Shown here one piece after another: positions 7,832 through 15,981 of a stretch of 21,415 nucleotides of DNA. The stretch is from Asterionellopsis glacialis (Eukaryota > Bacillariophyta > Plagiogrammaphyceae > Rhaphoneidales > Asterionellopsidaceae), in the NCBI GenBank assembly GCA_014885115.2, contig WKLE02006691.1:1-21415 (forward strand), in the 5' to 3' direction. The position numbers and the translations under genes are program-made. The first letter of the stretch is position 1. Every line of letters starts with the position of its first letter. A model generated the notes under the pieces. The model was not told where the DNA came from, made no database searches, and saw only the letters and a program-made list of their open reading frames with translations.

Positions 7832-10030
7832 TTAAATGGTATCTGTTTCATTGATGAGTCCATACAAGACAAAGAAAACCAACCCAATGCCGAACCACAA
7901 AAGAGCATGAGCACAAATACTTGTTGTACCATAGGAATCATAGTAGGATGCAGCTGGGACGCCCATGCGTTCAAACATTCTTGAGCTCCCAATGAACATT
8001 GCTGATGTAATGCAAAACGTAACAGCAAGACCGGCTACACCTGCATAATCGGTAATAATTCCCAAGTCTCGAACAAAGAGGGCACCAATCATGGGGGGGA
8101 TAGCTGAAACCATACGAAAGGTCATGCGTGTAGTGTAGCTTGACTTAAAAAAAGAAGAAAAAAAAGCAATTTATTAGTATCTCGAGGTACAGTGAGCAGG
8201 GAAATACAATTTGTTCAGAGAAAATATCATGTAGAGATATGCTCTGCCTGTACTCACCTTATCTGAGTCATGTTGGTCTAATCCACAATAGACATCCAGC
8301 AAGTTATTACCTAAAGCAATTGCATTTAAGGGATAGGCAGATATAACATCAAGCGCTGGAGAACAAATAATAAAGAGAGAAATGAAGTTGTATATCCAAT
8401 CATTCCCATGGTCGTCGTCATCGTTGGGGTTATGGAAGGATTCCCAATTGATATTGGCAGACGGTTCAACATCAGATCCAAAACATAATCCTACACTTGC
8501 TCCAAGAATACTATAAATCAAACCAGTACAGACAAAAGTCCATCTGAATGTATGCGTCAATTTTGTTTTATCTTGGACGGGTTCAGACAAATCAGGAATA
8601 GCTTCGTGCATAAGATTGGCTGCAATAATGACGGGTAATAAAATATGAAATCCTTCAAATCGGACAAGCGGTATACCCTCAGTTGGTTCTTCGTCGTAGG
8701 AATAGCTTATATTTTCGTCTCCACTATAATCATGCGGAGGATGATGTTGTGTCGTATGATCAAAACAATCCATACAAAACAGAGATGTTCCAATCATTAG
8801 CAATAATCGTACGACACGTAACACAGTCAAAGTGATTTGTACAACAATTTGATCTTCTACTTCTACAAATGACAATGGACAAACAATAAGGCCAAAGATA
8901 ATGACATATACAGTATAGTTGTCCATAAAACTACCACCATCATTATCATTCCCTGCTGGTAGTGGAAGGGGAAGAGACACTGCCATGGCTTGAGCAAAGA
9001 CAGATGTATAAGCCCATAACATCATATATATATAAATGGATAACAATGATGTATAGAGAAGTAGTCCTGATTTGCCGATAAAAATGTCGCTTAATGAACT
9101 AAGTTCAATAGTACGATGTGTCTTGACAATAAGAAGTTTTGGTTTATGTTCGTGTTGTTTCTTGTGATGGTGGAATCTTGTTACTGCTGATTTTGGCATT
9201 GCTAATGATGTCGTAGGACCACCATCACTAGTCTCTAATTCATCCCCTGTGGCTGCTGTTGTAGTTTCATCATCCGTTGATGCATAGTCGATACCACCAC
9301 CATCTGTCAAATCGAATCGTATATTATTATTCAAACGACCCTTGGGTTCTGAATAAGCGTGACGAACAAGAGGAGTTTTAGTGATGGGTGGTGTTTGTCC
9401 TAGAGGTGATGGCGTTGCTGCTGTTGTTGAGCAGTAACATGGTTGTTCTTGTTCTTCGTAACCTGCTGGTAGAATCAACGGGTCGGTTTCTAGATTGGTA
9501 GTAGCAATGGCAGTAGTACTAGCAGCAGCACTAGCTGAAGATGGAGCAAGGTCGTCGTCCTCGTCAGCATGTAGCATATCAACCATGGTAGGCTTTTGGT
9601 TGGATCGATGTTCTAGTACATATTCAGCTCTTGCCATGGATACAAGTACAAAGTCTTTGGCAATATCTGCAATGACAGAAGCAACAATGACAGTAATGAT
9701 GGACAGTACTAATCCTGCTTGGACAAAGACATAGGGTAATACTAAAAATCCTGTCCCCACAACATAATTTAATGCAAAACAAACAGCTACAGGTCGTGTA
9801 AATCCATTTGGTAGGACTCCCTTTTCACTTAATTTCCGTGATAATGGACTAAAGGGTGATCTAGGATGATCATAGTAATGTTGATGGTCCTTGTCATGCT
9901 TCGTAGGAATAGCATGTCGTTGTTCTTGTTCTTGTTCATCGTGTACGACAACGTGATAGATGTTAGCGCTATTATTATTACCATTTGATCTATGTTGCTG
10001 TGCTGTATGATAGGAAGTGTAATTTGACAT
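7832..10030 (-). CDS. Amino acid transporter-like membrane protein (AAAP type)
   Basis: Two exons, 10030-8258 and 8143-7832, with a 114-nt intron (donor GTGAGT; acceptor TTTAAG after a T-rich tract) give 694 residues. The hydrophilic N-terminus (about 75 residues, His/Gln rich) precedes TM1, LNYVVGTGFLVLPYVF (88-103), which matches the N-x-x-G-x-G-x-L-x-L-P signature of amino-acid/auxin permease TM1. TM2 is at about 105-130; about 150 low-complexity residues (Ala/Thr runs, HHHKK) follow; then IELSSLSDIFIGKSG (308-322) and membrane segments near 323-350, 370-390, 395-420, 458-475, 495-518 and 545-570, with the last three or so in exon 2. MHEAIPDLSEPVQDK (474-488) sits in the usual cytosolic loop. 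It probably carries amino acids or related solutes with protons; substrate and membrane are not predictable. The large loop between TM2 and TM3 is an unusual insertion. Divergent from the bestrophin gene, convergent with the SET gene. Confidence 0.8.
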
Positions 10031-10817
10031 GATGATTCTGACTTTCTAATTCGATTTCTACAGAGTTGGAAGTGTACGTCAGATGCTGCTGCTGTTGTTG
10101 ATAGTCGTGTAATACTTCTTGTCTCGATATACAAGAAAGAGAGTTGAAATATTATTGTGAGGATATATTATGTAAAGTATCCTCTGTTTTGAAGAATAAA
10201 TCCACATAATGTGATTGGAATATGGCGTTTTCCTACATGTCTTGTATTTTTTCTTCCTTCCTTCGAGTATTTGCATTTCCGATCCCTACTGCGTTTGGAT
10301 GCACTTGCAGTGTTCTCTTTTTTCCTTTTTTCTTGCGCAAAAAAAGATATTCTCCCCGCGATCGCGAACCTCTCTTCATTCTGCTTCAACAAGGGGATGT
10401 CCGTCCTTGCTTCTTAAACCTGTTGTCCGTCTTCCGACAAAGAAAAGCAGGTCACTAACGGCTGGCGGCCTGACTCATCGGGTAAAATTGCATGTGCATG
10501 TTGCCGAGAAATCGCACGCACGCACATCTTCAATCTTGGTGTGGAACAGATGTTTTCGACACCTGTCCGACTGCCAGCTGTCTTTGACCCGTGCCCTCCA
10601 AGACTGGACTCGCGACGCTTCTTGTTGTTCCACCACCGCCAACAGATTCGAGAGACTCCGAGAATCTCTGGGACTGATGACGACAGGGCTCCAGAAAACA
10701 GCCAATTAAAAATGGCGCGACTCTGTCAGTCTGTATGTCCTTTCCTCAAAAAAGCGAGCCCCCGGCCCAAGGAATCTCTACGGTACACAGCCAACCATAA
10801 AGGTTCGCTTATTGTGA

Positions 10818-10823
10818 TGACGT
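10818..10823 (+). promoter_or_regulatory. TGACGT word (CRE-like)
   Basis: TGACGT, followed by CG, about 490 bp upstream of the bestrophin start. Known: TGACGT, ACGTCA and TGACGC words act as CO2/cAMP-responsive elements in a Phaeodactylum carbonic anhydrase promoter and are bound by bZIP factors. A single 6-mer is expected by chance in a region this long, so this is only suggestive. Confidence 0.2.
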
Positions 10824-11161
10824 CGTGATGGCCGATCAATCTACGGTATTGCTTTACTATCACAGCACAGAACAACCAAGAAACAACTCTACGAGTACAC
10901 AATACAGCTGTCATTGAGAGAAAGAGACAAAACGACATTATTTGTGTGTTCCTTGACGAATCTGGAGGAAGAAACAAGGAATCAACCACACCCATCATAT
11001 TCGTACATACATACATCATCATATCCGATAGCTTTTCTTTCTGTGCGTTTTAATGATTGAGCACTAGAGAGCAGTCGAGAAGCAAAGAAAAACACAACAC
11101 TCTCACAAACTGTAGACATCACCTCGCCGAATATTCTCAGTTACGCACGATCAAGCTCAAC

Positions 11162-11213
11162 TTGAAAAGGAATTTTCAAAAGTGAACAGCCTGAACAAAA
11201 CCAAGAGGCTGTT
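11162..11213 (+). other. Two adjacent inverted repeats in bestrophin leader
   Basis: TTGAAAA (11162-11168) pairs with TTTTCAA (11173-11179) across 4 nt, and AACAGCCT (11185-11192) pairs with AGGCTGTT (11206-11213) across 13 nt. Both stems are perfect and lie about 100-150 nt upstream of the bestrophin ATG. If transcribed they would make two 5'-leader hairpins; otherwise they may be dyad protein-binding sites. Confidence 0.4.
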
Positions 11214-11307
11214 GAAATTAGAATCCATTATTTTGGATGAGAGAAGGACATTCAGATTGGAAAAGAATACATTGTACCATACATTGCATATTATCATAGA
11301 GAGAGTA

Positions 11308-11340
11308 ATGAAAGATGGTGACTGTAATTTTAAAATCTAA
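11308..11340 (+). CDS. Short upstream ORF overlapping the bestrophin start
   Basis: An ATG at 11308 opens a 10-codon frame ending with TAA at 11338-11340. It lies 7 nt before the bestrophin ATG at 11315 and in another frame, so scanning ribosomes would meet it first and terminate beyond the main start. The context at 11308 has A at -3 (AGTAATGA) while that at 11315 also has A at -3 (AAAGATGG) with G at +4, so leaky scanning is plausible. It may lower bestrophin translation; no evidence that the peptide matters. Confidence 0.35.
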   Translation: MKDGDCNFKI

Positions 11341-13024
11341 ACAGCAGTTGAAAAGAACCTCCTCGTCGTCAACCGTACTTTGGTGGATGACAACAATTTA
11401 TGCCGTATCAGTTGCTAGAATACATTACTGTTGCGATGCTTACACAATCAGTAAATCGGCTTGTAAATCCCGATTGTTTCGTCGAATACCATCAATATCA
11501 CCATCAATATCCACAGCAGCTGTGCTAATAAAAAATAACCATAAAACGAAAACACGGCCAATACCAACCGCAATATCAGCCATGCCTAAAACCAATTTAA
11601 AAGATTTGGTAAATTGGGAAGAAGAAATAATTCGTGATCAAGATGGTACTGAAGCAGACAGTAGTGAGGAGGACGACGATGATGATGAAAACTCACGATG
11701 GTTACGTTGGATGACAGGTGGTAGACCCAGTCGAACCTCCATACCCTCGGAAAGTCATGATCAAGTGAAATTACGTGAACCTGAAGAATTAGGTGGGATT
11801 GCACGTGCGGATCGATATGCCTCACGTGATTGGTTTCATAATACCTTGAATTTACCCAGTTCCGCGATTTTACGGGATATCCGTGGTCCGGTTCTATCGA
11901 TTACCTCATGGGCATTTTTTATATCTACATTACATGCGTCCGTCTTGCATAAGTCAGGTCCGATAGCGGCAAGTCGATTTTGTTTACCTTCGGGACCGCA
12001 TTCACTGATGGTAAGCACCTTGGGATTACTCTTGGTATTCAAAACAAATTCAGCCTACCAACGATTCAAGGAGGGACGTCAAATATGGGAAAAAATCATT
12101 AATGTATCACGTGATTTATCACGTATGATTGTCTTGTACGAAAATGAAATTGGAATAGCCAAACGGAAGCGAATCCAAAATTTGTTGGCAGCCTTTCCCT
12201 ATCTGTTACGTCATCGTATTCGTCCTGATTTAGTCATGAGACGATTGGATGATGAAAATTATCAACGTGATCCAGAACATACCATATTGCTGTATCGTGA
12301 TGCCGCCGCCATTGATAATGATGTAGAAGCAGCGACCGTAGCTCAAATTGAAGAAGAAACAGGTAAATCACGTCGTAAGACCCGTCCCTTGTATTGGGTA
12401 GATAAACGGACATTGCCTTGGAGATTATTACCACCGGGTGCATTAGAAAAATGTGCAAGAGCTCAAAATCGTCCACTTTGGGTAGCTGATCGAATGGCAC
12501 AAGAATTACGTCAAGTCCCGGATGGTCCTAACTTTACAGCACGTGAACGTCTGACGTTGATTAGTAGTGTTAGTAAATTGAGTGCTTCTATCGGGGCCTG
12601 TGAACGTATCCATCAAACCGTTGTTCCCCTGAATTATGCCCGACATTCACTACGAAGTTTAACCATATGGCTCTTGTCCTTACCCTTTGCCTTGGTGAAA
12701 GAACTTGGATTGTTAACGGGACCTGTCCTATTCGTTATTTCATGGTTACTGTTTGGTGTCTATGAAATTGGATATAGTATTGAAGATCCATTTCAAGGGA
12801 CATTGCGATTATCTATTTTATGTGATTCGATCCGTCGAGATGTCTTGGGAGATGAAGATATACGTAACACGGCCTTTGAACTGGATCATGATTTGGAAGA
12901 TACATCGGATAAAAAAGTTAATGGAGTTACCCTTGACACCACCCTTGAAGAAGACGAAGATGCAGACTATGAAGATATCCCATTGGTCACGGGAGAGAAT
13001 GTCACAGAAAGTGCATTCAGTTAA
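11315..13024 (+). CDS. Bestrophin-like anion channel, probably plastid targeted
   Basis: Single-exon protein of 569 residues. Residues 1-42 resemble a signal peptide (basic start, core TVLWWMTTIYAVSVA), with a possible cut CDA|Y43; 43-90 is rich in Ser, Lys, Arg and Ile without acidic residues, like a transit peptide. An aromatic residue after the cut is the diatom rule for plastid import. An acidic linker (100-125) precedes the bestrophin core: PVLSITSWAFFISTLHASVL (TM1, about 190-210), LGLLLVFKTNSAYQRFKEGR (about 235-254, the family hallmark), ACERIHQTVVPLNYARHS (about 427-444), a hydrophobic pair at 446-484, and GYSIEDPFQGTLRL (about 485-498), then an acidic tail. Family knowledge: bestrophins are pentameric anion channels; algal and diatom thylakoid members pass chloride or bicarbonate and several are induced at low CO2. 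Membrane and ion here are inference. A downstream ATG at 11387 would weaken the basic start of the signal. Confidence 0.9.
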   Translation: MVTVILKSKQQLKRTSSSSTVLWWMTTIYAVSVARIHYCCDAYTISKSACKSRLFRRIPSISPSISTAAVLIKNNHKTKTRPIPTAISAMPKTNLKDLVNWEEEIIRDQDGTEADSSEEDDDDDENSRWLRWMTGGRPSRTSIPSESHDQVKLREPEELGGIARADRYASRDWFHNTLNLPSSAILRDIRGPVLSITSWAFFISTLHASVLHKSGPIAASRFCLPSGPHSLMVSTLGLLLVFKTNSAYQRFKEGRQIWEKIINVSRDLSRMIVLYENEIGIAKRKRIQNLLAAFPYLLRHRIRPDLVMRRLDDENYQRDPEHTILLYRDAAAIDNDVEAATVAQIEEETGKSRRKTRPLYWVDKRTLPWRLLPPGALEKCARAQNRPLWVADRMAQELRQVPDGPNFTARERLTLISSVSKLSASIGACERIHQTVVPLNYARHSLRSLTIWLLSLPFALVKELGLLTGPVLFVISWLLFGVYEIGYSIEDPFQGTLRLSILCDSIRRDVLGDEDIRNTAFELDHDLEDTSDKKVNGVTLDTTLEEDEDADYEDIPLVTGENVTESAFS

Positions 13025-13027
13025 TGT

Positions 13028-13068
<41 letters not shown>

Positions 13069-13511
13069 AAAGAGAATACATTTTTGTTTTGGCTTTTACT
13101 TCCCTCTTCAAAGGCTACTGAACAACGTACCATGGAGACTCACTTTTTGATTCTCGCTAGTATAAGAATATAGAATAACTCCTAAATAATCATAGATGCA
13201 TTGTTCCAATGAAATCACCACTAGTCTCTACTTTGGTACGCCACAACCTGGCTACATCTCTAAATGAAAGTTCCTTACGAATACTGAAATGGGTCACGCG
13301 AAGAAAAATATAAAGTTCAGAAATGTTCGAAATTAGTATTGAGATGATAGTGGAGTATATATTTTTAATTTATAGATTATCCTGGGATGCTGTACATGTA
13401 TGTCAAGTTTCGTCACATTCACAGTCTCTTTCTTTACAACAAAAGTATGTTATTATACATTCACCATTTGTATTTTGGTGTATGAAACTGAAGTATCTCT
13501 CTTTTCGTTAT
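13025..13511. other. Convergent intergenic region
   Basis: About 490 bp between the stops of the bestrophin (+) and reductase (-) genes. It begins with a CT microsatellite and then shows AT-rich sequence with no reading frame I would call a gene. Confidence 0.6.
13034..13067. repeat. (CT)17 microsatellite
   Basis: An uninterrupted 34-nt CT run starting 10 nt after the bestrophin stop codon, so in its 3' untranslated region. Copy number is likely to vary between strains. Confidence 0.95.
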
Positions 13512-15060
13512 TTAAATTGTTGCAACACTATGGCCAGCGATACGTCCAAACGTGAGACAATCGAGTGTAGCACAACTTCCTAAGCGGTCACCTCCATGAA
13601 TACCACCTGCTACTTCTCCGGCAGCAAATAAACCTTTGATAGGGTAACCATCAACGTGCATAACCTGTGCATCTGCATTGATGTGTAATCCACCCATACA
13701 ATGGTGAACTTTAGGCCAAAGCCTGACAGACAAGAGTGGGAACTTGACAATTGGAGCTAAACCAGCACGCAAAGGCTTTCCAAATTCTTCGTCTCTGCCA
13801 TTTGTAACGCCAGCATTGTACGAATCGATCGTTTCTTTCAGAACCAATGGATTCATGTTGTATTCTTTTGCCATTTCTTCTATAGAATCATGTTCCTTTA
13901 GTGTAGGTTTGAGCTTTTCCAGATTTTGCTCAAGACTGTGTTTGGCACCCTCCGAATCTGTAAGACAAATAACTGGATGCCCCACTTTAAGAATAGCCAT
14001 TGATCTTTCGTAACGGTTCCCCAATTCGTTGACAAATCGTTTGGATGTTGCAGGATCGACAATGATACCATACGGGAATCCTGCTCCAAGACAAAAAAAC
14101 GGTGCGAGACCAAAGCCGTCTTCATCCGGACTTGTCCAAGGTCCTAATTGAATATGGCTTAGCTGCACGGGCAGAGCGGCTATTTTAAGTGATTCCTTTA
14201 TCACTTCTGCAGTAGCACCAGGTTGGTTTGTCGACATTACACCTTTACCGAAGGTTGGTACTTGAATCTGAGAATTTGCAAAGAGTATTTCACATAGATA
14301 CAGTATGAGGTAAAAGATTAAATTGGTTTTCTTTTTCACAAAAACAAAATCCCAACAATCTAGCCTACTTAGCCTTTATACTGAACAAACTTACTGAACG
14401 GAAAGCTATGTCTGCTGAAAAACCACCGCTCGCAAGGACGACACCTCTGCTACAGAAGACTTCTTGAGCCCCTTTCGTGTCACCACGGCTTACTCGAATA
14501 CCAACAACCTTTTCTCGTCCATTCTTTTGATCTTTATCGAGAATGAAGTTTTCAAACTTAGTATTTAATTCAAGTTCAACATTGGGCATCGCTTTGATTT
14601 TTTTCAGCATGGGATCAATAATGTCACGTCCAGAAGCATTTTCTGTACTGAGAGTTCGAGGTACAGAATGACCACCCAATTGTGTAACTCGTTCTCGATA
14701 TTTAATTCCAAATTCTGTTTCAGTCCATTTTACAGTTTCGTAAGATTTACTAATCATCGTTTCTAGAAGATGAGGATGATTAAGATTAACACCGGCGGCA
14801 AGCATATCTTTTTTCATCAACTCGACACTATCTTTTATTCCTACCTTTTCTTGACTGGAAGATCCCACAGCAGCAATTTGACCAGCGTTCATCACTGAAT
14901 TTCCACCAGCTTGTTTCATCTTTTCGAAAATCATTACCTGTTGTGCACCAGAATTTGCTGCCTCCATTGCAGCTGCAAGACCAGCAAAGCCAGATCCCAC
15001 TACAGCAACATCTATACGCCTCGGTAATGTTGACGGTGTTAAATTACTACTATTTAACAT
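13512..15060 (-). CDS. FAD-dependent reductase, fumarate reductase superfamily
   Basis: Two exons, 15060-14395 and 14267-13512, with a 127-nt intron (donor GTAAGT, acceptor CTCAG) give 473 residues, close to the soluble yeast fumarate reductases (about 470-500). No signal or membrane segment: probably cytosolic. FAD-binding features: VVGSGFAGLAAAMEA (20-34, GxGxxG), E46 at the end of the second strand, GGNSVMNAGQIAA (52-64), VVLASGGFSAD (207-217). Exon 2 supplies STNQPGATAE (234-243), SKRFVNELGNRYERS (297-311) with R307 at the place of the catalytic Arg of Shewanella flavocytochrome c3, HHCMGG (410-415), and EVAGGIHGGDRLGS (440-453) with R450 at the substrate-binding Arg position. The usual QxHPT motif is instead IQLGPWTSPDE (261-271), so the fumarate-binding His is missing. 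It likely reduces an activated double bond, but fumarate as substrate is doubtful. No cytochrome or FMN domain is fused. Confidence 0.85.
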
Positions 15061-15981
15061 TATTTTGCTTGATTAGTCCAAACAGGTTGGTTACGACTGC
15101 TTCTGATATATTATATGCGAATCCTGTTTGTTTTTCTATCCCTTATCGTACAGGTTTTTTTTGAGTCGAGGGTGAAATTAGAGTTCTCAAAATTTTGTGA
15201 CACCATGCGAACACAGTCACAGTTTCCAAGAACGAAGGTGAGAGAATAGGACTGACTGCGTAGAACTAGACTACCGTTTTAAAAAAAAATCATAGACACC
15301 CACAGATGGACCAACCCACGGAACTTCTGCGTACAGGTAGGTCCTATAAGTCTATATACTTCTTCCAGTATTAGTAACAGTCCTCCTCCTAGGACACGAG
15401 ACTAGTACCTGTAGGTACCTGGTATTAGTCCTACTAAAGGGACCGCTTGTAGGCAAACTGTTTTGTAGTGGAAATGAACGTGGAAACCCCAGTGGAGCGA
15501 TTGTGTATCGTACCCCATGGTACCTTCCCTAGTACGCCAGACAGATTACCTTGTACAGGACCAGGTACAGGTACCAGGGTACACCTCTCGTGCCGCGAGG
15601 GAGTACCGGCTGCGCGATACCCGTAGATATGAGTGAAGATAAACTCCAACCTTAATATAATTGACCTGGTCATCCTTTTCTTCGTTCTGTTATGTCTGTG
15701 ACTGGATGGACACAAACAATGAGTTTCCTACTTACTTAGCATGAGGTAATATTATATATGAGTTAAATATACTTTTGTTTTATTTATGAAAATTATACGT
15801 AATAAGATAATATAAATTGTTTAGCACCGCTCAAATAAAATTAACCTACACCTAGTTTACACGCTACCTGTACTCGTACATGCATTGATCTTCCTTCCCT
15901 CTTGTGCTCATTATATTGCCTGATGCATTCTGATCTTGCTCGTCATGACGATTGAAAAGGCACGGTTAAGAAAACAATAAT
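15061..15981. other. Divergent promoter region with GTAC cluster
   Basis: 920 bp between the starts of the reductase (-) and SGNH-like (+) genes. The middle is dominated by the GTAC-dense block listed separately; the right part (15740-15850) is very AT-rich. No gene-like frame is seen; a reverse frame at 15434-15715 has no recognisable domain. Confidence 0.5.
15331..15606. other. GTAC-dense palindromic block
   Basis: Eleven GTAC tetramers in 276 bp (at 15331, 15405, 15415, 15510, 15520, 15532, 15553, 15565, 15571, 15579, 15603), against roughly one expected by chance. Many are flanked to give AGGTAC or GTACCT, including the dyad GTACCT-GT-AGGTAC at 15405-15418. It may be a cluster of binding sites for a palindrome-binding regulator or a decayed repeat. 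Known only by analogy: GTAC is the core of copper-response elements in green algae, but their SBP-type regulator is not expected in diatoms. Confidence 0.55.

Larger units (their letters stand above)
10031..11314. other. Divergent promoter region, transporter and bestrophin genes
   Basis: About 1.28 kb between two start codons. The central part (about 10480-10760) is richer in GC than the flanks. TGACGT words lie at 10818-10823 (+) and 10076-10081 (as ACGTCA on +), a palindrome TTGCGCAA near 10334, and two adjacent inverted repeats at 11162-11179 and 11185-11213 just upstream of the bestrophin gene. Open frames at 10211-10709 and 10726-11022 have no protein-like composition. Confidence 0.5.

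Noticed and set aside
8174..8257. Transporter frame continuing to a stop at 8174
   Set aside because: GTGAGT at 8257-8252 and a T-rich acceptor at 8144 join in phase to a further membrane region, which the family requires.
10215..10709. Forward frame of 164 codons in the transporter/bestrophin divergent region
   Set aside because: Cys/Ser/Arg-rich product without any domain, overlapping other equally open frames on both strands; typical of locally GC-richer non-coding DNA.
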